From Gulosibacter massiliensis (GTDB lineage Bacteria > Actinomycetota > Actinomycetes > Actinomycetales > Microbacteriaceae), in contig CAMDKN010000046.1 of assembly GCA_945901035.1 (NCBI GenBank), positions 1 through 8,755 of the forward strand: 8,755 nucleotides of DNA. Direction: 5' to 3'. This document shows positions 1 to 5,818 of this stretch, piece by piece; position 1 is the first letter of the stretch; every line of letters begins with the position of its first letter. A model generated the notes under the pieces. That model made no database searches, had not been told where the DNA came from, and saw nothing but the letters and a program-made list of their open reading frames with translations. The translations under genes and the position numbers were made by a program.

Positions 1-496
1 GGGCCTGAACGCCGGAGAAGTAAACGTTCTCGGAGAGATAGTTGAAGTCCCACGCCCAACGCTTTCCGAACACCTCGATTTTCACATCGGGGTTGGGGTT
101 CACTTGTTCGATGATTGCCTGATCGCGTGCGGTGAACGCGAAAAATCCGATCACCAATACGAGAGGCACGGTCGTGAAAAAAATCTCGATGGGGTTGTTG
201 TATCGCAGTTGCGGCGGAATTCCGGTGTCCGTTGCGCGGCGACGATAGGCAATCAGCGCCCAGAGGATCAGACCCCAGGTGATTGCGCCGACGATGAGTA
301 GGACAATCCACGACGTTGCCCACAGGCTGATGATGCGTTCGGTGTGGTTGGTGACCCCCGGCTCCGACGGAAGAAACCCTCGGAGTTCTTGGCTCGTGCA
401 GCCGGAAAGCGTCAGCGCTGCGGCGACGCCGATAACAACGGCGAGCACACGGTAACGATTTTTGTGCAACGGAAGCCTCTCGACCGAACTGTTCAT
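1..496 (-). CDS. ctaC: Cytochrome c oxidase subunit II (CtaC), N-terminal 165 residues, truncated by the window edge
   Basis: This is the start of subunit II of the aa3-type terminal oxidase, which carries electrons from cytochrome c to the catalytic subunit in the cytoplasmic membrane. The visible part begins with a lipoprotein signal peptide: basic residues H11-R16, a hydrophobic stretch at about 17-30, and lipobox L30-S31-G32-C33. Two membrane helices follow at about 55-84 and 103-122, then the start of the outward-facing cupredoxin domain with the aromatic KRWAWDF motif (146-152), which family knowledge links to electron entry. The CuA-binding cysteines and histidines would lie beyond the left edge and cannot be checked. 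The ATG at 496 is the first in-frame start after an in-frame TGA. It has no Shine-Dalgarno sequence but has a TAGACT hexamer 8 nt upstream. It follows erpA after 103 bp, with a possible terminator between them, so it is probably transcribed separately, perhaps with ctaD beyond the edge. Confidence 0.95.
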   Translation of the reverse strand, partial: MNSSVERLPLHKNRYRVLAVVIGVAAALTLSGCTSQELRGFLPSEPGVTNHTERIISLWATSWIVLLIVGAITWGLILWALIAYRRRATDTGIPPQLRYNNPIEIFFTTVPLVLVIGFFAFTARDQAIIEQVNPNPDVKIEVFGKRWAWDFNYLSENVYFSGVQA

Positions 497-504
497 GTGG
501 ATTC

Positions 505-510
505 AGTCTA
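505..510 (-). promoter_or_regulatory. Putative -10 element of ctaC (TAGACT)
   Basis: Read on the minus strand, TAGACT fits the actinobacterial TANNNT -10 pattern and ends 8 nt before the ctaC ATG. This would place transcription initiation at or next to the start codon, giving a leaderless mRNA. I see no good -35 hexamer at 16-19 nt spacing. The call rests on position and on the same arrangement at three other genes in the window. Confidence 0.4.
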
Positions 511-547
511 TGACATTCCGTGAGACATCATGACGCACACGGCGCGC

Positions 548-576
548 AAAAACCCCGAAAACATCGTGATTTTGGG
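548..576 (-). terminator. Possible weak intrinsic terminator after erpA
   Basis: On the minus strand CCCAAAA (576-570) can pair with TTTT-C-GGG (561-554), leaving an 8-nt loop and one bulged C. A run of five T follows at 552-548. It lies 23 nt past the erpA stop and before the putative ctaC promoter, where a terminator is expected. The stem has only three G-C pairs and a bulge, so it would be weak; it could also be chance. Confidence 0.35.
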
Positions 577-599
577 CAATTGTGAGCCCTGCACGGCGT

Positions 600-962
600 T
601 TAGTTGAATGAGTCACCGCACGCGCACGAGCTAGCGGCATTGGGGTTGTTGATTTGGAATCCCGAGGACTGCAGAGTGTCCTCGTAATCGATCGACGCAC
701 CGTCCAGGTACGGAGCGCTCTTCTTGTCGACGACGACCTCAACTCCGTCAAACGCGACGACGGCGTCACCGTCCGTTTCGCGTTCGTCGAAGAACATGTC
801 GTACTTGAAACCGCTGCACCCGCCCGCTTTCACGACGAGGCGCAAGCGCAGATCATCGCGCTGTTCGCGGCCGATGAGAGCTTTCGCTTTCACAATGGCC
901 GACGGGGTGAGAGTCACGCCGTGAGTGTTTTCCGTCAAGGTGGTGCCAACTAGTTCGCTCAT
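600..962 (-). CDS. erpA: A-type iron-sulfur cluster carrier/insertion protein (ErpA/HesB/IscA family), 120 aa
   Basis: This small cytoplasmic protein belongs to the HesB/IscA/ErpA family, which receives Fe-S clusters and passes them to apo-enzymes. The full domain is present: a start like VTLTPSAIVKAKALI, the first conserved cysteine in KAGGCSGFKYDM, a central VEVVVDKKSAPYLDGASIDY segment, and the C-terminal SSCACGDSF with the Cys-X-Cys pair. All three cluster-binding cysteines are therefore there; the middle residue of the pair is Ala where many relatives have Gly, which I recall as common in actinobacteria. At 120 aa it has normal family length. The reading frame stays open upstream to 1058, but those residues overlap the dipeptidase gene and look unlike the family. 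The ATG at 962 fits the domain and has TAAAAT 7 nt upstream. The symbol erpA is used in the loose sense in which actinobacterial annotation uses it; target enzymes cannot be deduced here. Confidence 0.92.
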   Translation of the reverse strand: MSELVGTTLTENTHGVTLTPSAIVKAKALIGREQRDDLRLRLVVKAGGCSGFKYDMFFDERETDGDAVVAFDGVEVVVDKKSAPYLDGASIDYEDTLQSSGFQINNPNAASSCACGDSFN

Positions 963-969
963 GCCCTCG

Positions 970-975
970 ATTTTA
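970..975 (-). promoter_or_regulatory. Putative -10 element of erpA (TAAAAT)
   Basis: On the minus strand TAAAAT matches the -10 consensus at five of six positions and ends 7 nt before the erpA ATG, as for a leaderless transcript. About 17 nt upstream is GCGACT, which shares only the GAC core with a -35 element. It sits in the 28-bp gap after the dipeptidase stop and is flanked by two copies of CCCTCGA (plus-strand reading; 964-970 and 978-984). Read-through from the dipeptidase gene is also possible. Confidence 0.45.
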
Positions 976-990
976 CACCCTCGAAAAGGT

Positions 991-2385
991 TCAGTCGCGC
1001 TCATTGAGTCGAACCAGGAAAAGAGTCTCCGCCAGCATCGCCCGTTGTAACACCGCAAGCGACAGTGACTCGTTCGGGCTGTGCGCTCGGGACTGCGGGT
1101 CCTCGACTCCGGTAATCAGAATCTGCGCGTCGGGGAATCGTGCCACCAAATCGGCAACGAACGGAATGGATCCGCCCACGCCGACCATCACGGGGTCAGC
1201 TCCGCCCCACGCGTCTCGAAGGGCGTCCATTTCGAGCGCTGCGGCGCTCCCCGTGGTGTCCACCAAGAACGGGTTTCCGAGGTCAACCTGTCCGAATTCG
1301 AGGTGCGCGCCCCACGGCACTGTGTCGCGAAGGTGTTGTTCGATGTGCGTGAATGCCTCGGCCGCGGACTGTCCGGGAGCGATTCGAACCGAGATTTTCA
1401 CGGTCACCGAGGGAATCAACGTGTTGGACGCGTTCTGGACACTCGGTGCGTCAATTCCCGTGATCGAAATCGCGGGTTGAAACCACAGGCGGGACAGGAT
1501 AGGTCCCGCGCCGATGTCACTCACTCCCACCTTGAGACCCGAGTCGTGGATGAGTTCGTCCTTGGTGAAATCGGGAACCGGCGCGTCGTGTGATCGGAGC
1601 CCGGCAATCGCGAGGGACCCGTCGTCGTTGTACAAGCGTGCAAGTAACGTGGTCGCCGCCATCATGGCATCCGGCACCGCTCCCCCCAGCATTCCCGAAT
1701 GCGACGCGTGGTCGAGCGTCGAGACGGTGAGTGAGAACGCGACGTTTCCCCGCAGACTCACGGTGAGTGACGGGATGTCGACGGACCGATTGTCCGAGTC
1801 GGCCACGATGATGATGTCGCTTTCGAGGAGCCCGACATGGCGATCGAGAATCGAGGTGAAGGAACGAGAACCAAATTCTTCCTCGCCCTCGATGAACACA
1901 GCGAGACCGATATTGAGCTCGTCGCCGAGTGCCGTCGCCACCGCCTCGAGTGCGGTGAGGTGAACCACGACTCCGGCTTTGTCGTCCGCCGCACCGCGAC
2001 CGTACAGTCGACCGTTTCGTTCGCTCGGTTCAAACGGTTCGCTGTCCCACGCTGCGGCGTCTCCCGGAGGTTGAACATCGTGATGCGCATAGAGCAATAC
2101 GGTGGGGAATCCGGGCTTGGGGGCCCGTCGAGCGAGGACCGCCGGTTGACCGTAACCGGGGCCCTCCGCGTGTGGCTCGGTGACCGTTCGAATCTCGTCG
2201 AAGATGCCCAGGGCTCGAATCCGCTCTTCGACAAACGACGCAGATTTTTCCACCTGCGCCCTGTCGAAACTGTCCCACGAGACGCTCGGAATCCGCACGA
2301 GTGCGATGAGCGTTTCGACGGCGGACGGAAACGCTGCGGCGATTGACGCACGGAGGGCGTTGAGGGAACGAGGAGATTCTGTCAT
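991..2385 (-). CDS. M20 family metallopeptidase, dipeptidase of the carnosinase/CNDP-like type, 464 aa
   Basis: This is a cytoplasmic two-metal (zinc or manganese) peptidase of family M20 that would cleave dipeptides or related amide bonds. The catalytic set is intact: metal ligand H101 and catalytic D103 in YAHHDVQP, bridging D134 in GRGAADDKAG, general base E169 and metal ligand E170 in EGEEEFGS, acidic ligand in the VADSDN segment (about 196-198), and the final histidine H435 in RAHSPNESL. The dimerisation (lid) domain runs from about residue 208 to 372 and carries the conserved HSGMLGG (229-235), typical of carnosinase-like members. The substrate cannot be told from sequence; succinyl-diaminopimelate desuccinylase is less likely given the HSG region and length. 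The frame is open upstream to 2472 but would overlap the divergent DUF3043 gene. The ATG at 2385 gives the expected N-terminus and has TAAGAT 7 nt before it, with no Shine-Dalgarno. erpA follows after 28 bp. Confidence 0.93.
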   Translation of the reverse strand: MTESPRSLNALRASIAAAFPSAVETLIALVRIPSVSWDSFDRAQVEKSASFVEERIRALGIFDEIRTVTEPHAEGPGYGQPAVLARRAPKPGFPTVLLYAHHDVQPPGDAAAWDSEPFEPSERNGRLYGRGAADDKAGVVVHLTALEAVATALGDELNIGLAVFIEGEEEFGSRSFTSILDRHVGLLESDIIIVADSDNRSVDIPSLTVSLRGNVAFSLTVSTLDHASHSGMLGGAVPDAMMAATTLLARLYNDDGSLAIAGLRSHDAPVPDFTKDELIHDSGLKVGVSDIGAGPILSRLWFQPAISITGIDAPSVQNASNTLIPSVTVKISVRIAPGQSAAEAFTHIEQHLRDTVPWGAHLEFGQVDLGNPFLVDTTGSAAALEMDALRDAWGGADPVMVGVGGSIPFVADLVARFPDAQILITGVEDPQSRAHSPNESLSLAVLQRAMLAETLFLVRLNERD

Positions 2386-2390
2386 GACGG

Positions 2391-2396
2391 TAATCT
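2391..2396 (+). promoter_or_regulatory. Putative -10 element of the DUF3043 gene (TAATCT)
   Basis: TAATCT fits TANNNT. It would give a transcription start near 2403 and a 5' leader of about 21 nt that includes the Shine-Dalgarno at 2412-2417. No good -35 is seen at normal spacing; a TTGACG at 2343-2348 is too far upstream to pair with it. Confidence 0.35.
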
Positions 2397-2398
2397 TA
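2393..2398 (-). promoter_or_regulatory. Putative -10 element of the dipeptidase gene (TAAGAT)
   Basis: Minus-strand TAAGAT ends 7 nt before the dipeptidase ATG, again the leaderless geometry. It overlaps by four bases a TAATCT hexamer on the opposite strand that is well placed for the DUF3043 gene. No recognisable -35 hexamer is visible. Confidence 0.45.
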
Positions 2399-2411
2399 GG
2401 AGTACCTAGTG

Positions 2412-2417
2412 AGAGGA
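2412..2417 (+). promoter_or_regulatory. Ribosome binding site choosing the GTG start at 2424 (AGAGGA)
   Basis: AGAGGA lies 6 nt before the GTG at 2424, good Shine-Dalgarno spacing. It lies downstream of the alternative GTG at 2409, which has no such site, so 2424 is preferred. Confidence 0.6.
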
Positions 2418-2423
2418 ACCGTT

Positions 2424-3002
2424 GTGAACGACTCCCCCGAAAGCATGCCGTCCGTAGGCAAGGGACACGCAACCCCGAGCCGTAAAGAGCGCGAAGCGGC
2501 GAACAAACGCCCGTTGGTCGCGCCTCGTTCGGTGAAGAAAGCCAAATTGACTCGTGAAGAGAAGAACAAGCGCGCGGCGGATCGTATGACCGCGCGTCAG
2601 GGTTTCGAAGCGGGTGACGAGCGTTACCTCCCCGCTCGCGACAAGGGAGCCCAGCGGAAGTTCGTTCGCGACTTCGTCGACGCCCGCTACACCGTCGGGG
2701 AATTCATGATTCCGCTCATGTTCGCGGTGATCATCGCGACGTTCCTGCCTCAGTACAGCGCGACCGACGGTTCCCAGATTGGGCTCCAGATGACGGTCAT
2801 CATCGCGATGTACGGCTTTTTCCTGATCGCCGTCTTCGACGCGTTGATATTGGGACGGAAACTCCTGAAGGTTATGGTTGTCAAGTTTGGCGACACTCGC
2901 ATCGAAAAAGGTCATCGTTGGTATGCCGCAACGCGCGCGTTCCAGTTCCGCCCGCTTCGCGTTCCCAAACCGCAGGTTGTTCGCGGGCAGAAAGTGTCAT
3001 AA
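2424..3002 (+). CDS. DUF3043 family membrane protein, 192 aa, function unknown
   Basis: This is a small actinobacterial membrane protein of the DUF3043 type, which has no established function. It has a long, highly charged, Lys/Arg-rich N-terminal region (about residues 1-92, with runs such as KKAKLTREEKNKRAADR) expected in the cytoplasm. Two hydrophobic helices follow at about 94-112 and 121-144 with a short polar turn between them, then a basic C-terminal tail of about 48 residues (GRKLL, RWYAATRAFQFRPLRVPKPQ). This arrangement suggests both ends face the cytoplasm. There is no signal peptide and no enzyme motif. The GTG at 2424 is chosen because of the Shine-Dalgarno 6 nt upstream. The gene diverges from the dipeptidase across 38 bp and its TAA overlaps the pyrD stop. 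From memory, relatives often sit near erpA and ctaC in other actinobacteria, which hints at an envelope or respiration-linked role but proves nothing. Confidence 0.85.
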   Translation: MNDSPESMPSVGKGHATPSRKEREAANKRPLVAPRSVKKAKLTREEKNKRAADRMTARQGFEAGDERYLPARDKGAQRKFVRDFVDARYTVGEFMIPLMFAVIIATFLPQYSATDGSQIGLQMTVIIAMYGFFLIAVFDALILGRKLLKVMVVKFGDTRIEKGHRWYAATRAFQFRPLRVPKPQVVRGQKVS

Positions 3003-4010
3003 CCCGCGCGATAATCCCCGAGTGATGCGGGCGGCCCAGAACGGTCCTTCGTAGAGAAACGCCGTGTAGCCCTGCACCAACGTCGCACCGTCGGCGAGGC
3101 GTTCGTGGACGTCGTGCCACGTTTCGACACCGCCGACCGCAATGATGCACAGGTCGCGACCGACCCGCGAGCGCAACCGGCGGACCACCTCTGAGGAGCG
3201 GCGCGTGAGCGGTGGTCCCGAGAGGCCGCCAGCACCCATCGCGTCAACTTCCCCCGCCGGCGTCTGCAAGCCCTCTCGTGACAGCGTCGTATTGGTCGCG
3301 ATGATTCCGTCCAAACCGATTCGAAGGACCAGATCTGCGATCGCGTCGACGCCTTTGTTCGTCAGATCCGGCGCGATCTTGACCAGCACGGGAGTTGATC
3401 CGGCTTCACTCTTCACCGCACTCAAGAGTGGCTCGAGCATCTCGATCGCCTGAAGACCCCGAAGTCCCGGGGTGTTGGGAGACGACACGTTGACCACCAA
3501 ATAGTCGGCGTGCGGCGCAAGGAGGCGAGTCGATGCGAGGTAATCACCGCGGGACTCCGCGACGTCCGTTGCGAGGCTCTTGCCGATGTTCACGCCGACG
3601 ACAGGTCCCGTGCGACGCCGGAGTCGAGGGACGACGGCCGCCGCGCCGTCGTTGTTGAACCCCATCCGATTAATCAGGGCGCGGTCGGCGAGAAGGCGAA
3701 AGAGTCGCGGTCGAGGGTTACCGGGTTGTGCTTGCGCGGTCACCGTGCCGACCTCGATGTGCCCGAATCCTAAGCCCCACAAAATTCGGAAAACTCGAGC
3801 GTTTTTGTCAAAACCCGCTGCGAGCCCAAAGGGAGACTCGAATTCGAGTCCGAGTGTCCTGACTCGAACCGCCCGCGACGGAGCCGTGAAGGCGCGCAAC
3901 GGGCGGGTTAGTCCGAATCGCTGCGCCCACCGCAGCATCGACACGACCGTTTCGTGCGCGTGTTCCGCATCCATCCGGGCGAAAATCACGCGGAAAATGA
4001 GTTGATACAT
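2997..4010 (-). CDS. pyrD: Quinone-dependent (class 2) dihydroorotate dehydrogenase, 337 aa
   Basis: PyrD oxidises dihydroorotate to orotate in de novo pyrimidine synthesis, using FMN and passing electrons to membrane quinone. The class 2 assignment rests on the amphipathic N-terminal extension (YQLIFRVIFARMDAEHAHE) that contacts the membrane, and on a serine base. Visible motifs of the FMN-binding barrel are GLAAGFDKNA (62-71), GTVTAQAQPGNPRPRLFRL (88-106), NRMGFNNDGA (114-123), GVNIGKS (139-145), NVSSPNTPGLRGL (174-186) with S177 in the catalytic position, VLVKIAPDL (208-216), IIATNTT (236-242), GGLSGPPL (261-268) and IIAVGGV (289-295), then the phosphate-binding LVQGYTAFLYEGP. Length is normal. 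The ATG at 4010 shares its first base with the nrdR stop (TAATG), so translation is probably coupled. The gene is the end of hisD-nrdR-pyrD, and its TGA overlaps the end of the convergent DUF3043 gene, leaving no room for a terminator between them. Confidence 0.96.
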   Translation of the reverse strand: MYQLIFRVIFARMDAEHAHETVVSMLRWAQRFGLTRPLRAFTAPSRAVRVRTLGLEFESPFGLAAGFDKNARVFRILWGLGFGHIEVGTVTAQAQPGNPRPRLFRLLADRALINRMGFNNDGAAAVVPRLRRRTGPVVGVNIGKSLATDVAESRGDYLASTRLLAPHADYLVVNVSSPNTPGLRGLQAIEMLEPLLSAVKSEAGSTPVLVKIAPDLTNKGVDAIADLVLRIGLDGIIATNTTLSREGLQTPAGEVDAMGAGGLSGPPLTRRSSEVVRRLRSRVGRDLCIIAVGGVETWHDVHERLADGATLVQGYTAFLYEGPFWAARITRGLSRGL

Positions 4011-4477
4011 TAAGTCGATTCCGGTTTCGAACGTTCCTCGAGCCGCAGCACCGCGATCGCCGATTCGAAGTCGTCGAGGGATTCAAAGGCCTGATACACA
4101 CTCGCGAAGCGCAAATAGGCGACCGAGTCGATCGTGCGCAACTCGGGCAGGATCGACAATCCGATTTCGTTCGAATCAATTTGAGACACTCCCGTTGCGC
4201 GAATGTTTTCCTCGACTCGTTGGGCCAAGCCCGCCAAATCGGCGTCAGTAACGGGTCGACCCTGGCATGCCTTTCGCACTCCCGAGACTATTTTTTCCCG
4301 CGAGAAGGCCTCGATTACGCCGTTGCGTTTGATGACGGAAAGACTGGCGGTCTCGAGCGTGGACCACCTCCCCGAACAATCGGGACACTCCCGCCTCCGA
4401 CGGACCGACAACCCGTCGTCGGATGTTCGCGAGTCGATGACGCGCGTGTCGGTGAATCGGCAAAAGGGACAGAACAT
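4010..4477 (-). CDS. nrdR: NrdR, ATP-cone repressor of ribonucleotide reductase genes, 155 aa
   Basis: NrdR senses ATP/dATP and represses ribonucleotide reductase operons by binding NrdR boxes. The N-terminal zinc ribbon is complete: C3 and C6 in MFCPFC, C31 and C34 in RRRRECPDC, with the usual VIDSR and DDG-x(3)-RRRRE between them. The usual CGxRFTT after the second pair is replaced by CSGRWST, a mild variant. The ATP-cone domain spans about 48-138 ([20 protein letters not shown], then [30 protein letters not shown]). Length is normal to slightly long. The ATG at 4477 lies 4 nt after the hisD stop, with GAGAGG inside the end of hisD giving 7-nt spacing, so it is co-transcribed and probably translationally coupled. 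Its TAA overlaps the pyrD ATG. No ribonucleotide reductase gene or NrdR box is visible in the window. Confidence 0.96.
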   Translation of the reverse strand: MFCPFCRFTDTRVIDSRTSDDGLSVRRRRECPDCSGRWSTLETASLSVIKRNGVIEAFSREKIVSGVRKACQGRPVTDADLAGLAQRVEENIRATGVSQIDSNEIGLSILPELRTIDSVAYLRFASVYQAFESLDDFESAIAVLRLEERSKPEST

Positions 4478-4481
4478 TGTC

Positions 4482-5789
4482 TTACCTCTCGAATCGGGCG
4501 GTTATCGCGTCGCCGTGGGCGGGTAGGTCTTCGGACCGAGCGAACGTCACGACGGCGTCCGCTACCTCGTGAAGCGCGTCACGAGTGTAACGAACCGTTT
4601 GCCGGGACCGAAGAAAGGTGTAGGGGCCCAGTCCCGCCGCGCGTCGCGCGTGCCCTTGGGTGGGAAGGACGTGGTTGGAGCCCGCGAGGTAGTCCCCCAA
4701 TGCAACGGGTGTCGACGAACCGACGAAGATGACTCCCGCGTGACGAATGCGTCGTGCCACTTCGTCGGCATCAACGGTGTGAATTTCGAGGTGCTCGGGC
4801 GCATAGGCGTCCGACACGGCGATGGCATCGTCGAGCGAATGCACGACAATCACACGCGACTGGTCGCCGTTGAGTGCCGCTTCAACCCGAACACGGTGGT
4901 GAGCGAGCGCGGCGCGGGCTGCGGTCCGTTCGACTACCCGCTCGGCTAACTGTGGCGAGGTCGTCACCAACACAGCGCTCGCCTGTTCATCGTGTTCCGC
5001 CTGTGAGACAAGGTCAGCCGCGATGAGATCGGCATCAGCGGAGTCGTCCGCGATGATGAGAATTTCGGTCGGACCCGCCTCGGAATCAATCCCGACGACG
5101 GCGGAAACGGCGCGTTTCGCTGCGGATACGTAGTGATTTCCCGGACCCGTGATCACCGAGACCGGTTCAAGTTTCAGGCTCGGCACTCCGAAAGCGAGTG
5201 CCCCAATCGCGCCCGCTCCTCCCATCGCATAGACCTCGTCGACACCCAGAATCTCCGCGACGGCGGCCACCGTGGGATGAACCGAACCGGCATGGTCGCG
5301 CTGTGGTGGGCTGACGAGTGCAATCGACCGCACTCCCGCCACCTGGGCGGCGACCACGTTCATCACCACGCTGGACGGGTATACCGCCTTACCGCCGGGT
5401 ACATAGAGCCCGACTCGATCGACCGGAATCCAGTGTTGTTCGATGACGGCTCCGGGTGACAGTGTCGTGACGGACGGCGGGGGCACCTGTGCCCGCGATG
5501 CCGTCGTCACCCGTTCGATGGCTATCGCAATCGCCTCCCGCAAAGCGGGATCCAACTCCGACGCAGCGCGGGCGAGTTCCGCGTCCGAAACTCGAATCGA
5601 CTCGGGGGAACCGCCGTCAAACCGTTCGGACTGTTCGCGAAGTGCACGTTCGCCGCGGATTCGCACATCCTCCACGAGCTCCGTCGCGGCGTCGGCGACC
5701 GACACATCGGACACCGTCGCCCGCGGGACAAGACCTCTGGCCTCGGCGGCGGACAGAGGTCCGGTCGGAGCGGTAATGATGGTCAGCAT
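4482..5789 (-). CDS. hisD: Histidinol dehydrogenase, 435 aa
   Basis: HisD carries out the last two steps of histidine synthesis, oxidising L-histidinol to L-histidine with two NAD+ and a bound zinc. The sequence is full length. It has [16 protein letters not shown] (129-144), [12 protein letters not shown] (190-201), [14 protein letters not shown] (213-226), [13 protein letters not shown] (233-245), zinc ligands Q263 and H266 in SQAEHDEQ, catalytic E332 and H333 in YAPEHLEI, D366 in [14 protein letters not shown], and a C-terminal H425 in LPAHGDA that matches the last zinc ligand of E. coli HisD. The frame is open upstream to 5882, but this would overlap the divergent flavin reductase gene. 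The ATG at 5789 ([10 protein letters not shown]) gives the family-length protein and has TAGCAT 8 nt upstream with no Shine-Dalgarno. It heads the hisD-nrdR-pyrD unit. No other his gene is in view. Confidence 0.97.
   Translation of the reverse strand: MLTIITAPTGPLSAAEARGLVPRATVSDVSVADAATELVEDVRIRGERALREQSERFDGGSPESIRVSDAELARAASELDPALREAIAIAIERVTTASRAQVPPPSVTTLSPGAVIEQHWIPVDRVGLYVPGGKAVYPSSVVMNVVAAQVAGVRSIALVSPPQRDHAGSVHPTVAAVAEILGVDEVYAMGGAGAIGALAFGVPSLKLEPVSVITGPGNHYVSAAKRAVSAVVGIDSEAGPTEILIIADDSADADLIAADLVSQAEHDEQASAVLVTTSPQLAERVVERTAARAALAHHRVRVEAALNGDQSRVIVVHSLDDAIAVSDAYAPEHLEIHTVDADEVARRIRHAGVIFVGSSTPVALGDYLAGSNHVLPTQGHARRAAGLGPYTFLRSRQTVRYTRDALHEVADAVVTFARSEDLPAHGDAITARFER
4485..4490 (-). 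promoter_or_regulatory. Ribosome binding site of nrdR inside the end of hisD (GAGAGG)
   Basis: Minus-strand GAGAGG lies 7 nt before the nrdR ATG and overlaps the last hisD codons. It is one of the clearest Shine-Dalgarno sequences in the window and supports reinitiation or coupled translation. Confidence 0.6.
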
Positions 5790-5804
5790 GTAGCCCCATG
5801 CTAC
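5790..5804. repeat. Inverted repeat GTAGC-CCCAT-GCTAC next to the hisD start
   Basis: A perfect inverted repeat with 5-bp arms and a 5-bp spacer directly abuts the hisD ATG and covers its putative -10 hexamer. It could be an operator, but arms this short also arise by chance. Confidence 0.35.
5798..5803 (-). promoter_or_regulatory. Putative -10 element of hisD (TAGCAT)
   Basis: Minus-strand TAGCAT fits TANNNT and ends 8 nt before the hisD ATG, the same geometry as at ctaC, erpA and the dipeptidase gene. No -35 match is apparent. It would drive hisD-nrdR-pyrD. Confidence 0.42.
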
Positions 5805-5812
5805 CGTTCGGG

Positions 5813-5818
5813 AATAAT
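5813..5818 (+). promoter_or_regulatory. Possible -10 element of the flavin reductase gene (AATAAT)
   Basis: AATAAT matches TATAAT at five of six positions. It would give a start near 5825 and a leader of about 30 nt containing the AAAGGA at 5838-5843. There is no -35 match at 17 nt spacing, where the sequence falls on the hisD start region, so this is tentative. Confidence 0.3.

Noticed and set aside
963..1058. Upstream extension of erpA to ATGs at 1004 or 1058
   Set aside because: The added residues overlap the dipeptidase coding end and do not resemble A-type carrier proteins; the ATG at 962 gives normal family length.
1837..2346. Long open frame antisense to the dipeptidase gene (169 codons), with similar ones at 1004-1480 and 1081-1593
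   Set aside because: The dipeptidase frame has all M20 catalytic motifs. The antisense frames have no recognisable domain and are the usual by-product of GC-rich coding.
2388..2405. GGTA-10 bp-TACC inverted repeat in the dipeptidase/DUF3043 gap
   Set aside because: Four-base arms with a 10-bp spacer are too short to distinguish from chance.
2406..2915. Open frame of 169 codons antisense to the DUF3043 gene
   Set aside because: The plus-strand frame has a Shine-Dalgarno, a start and two clear membrane helices; the antisense frame is rich in His/Arg/Asp and has no domain.
4181..4732. Open frame of 183 codons antisense to nrdR and hisD
   Set aside because: It is Arg-rich, has no domain, and spans two well-supported genes on the other strand.
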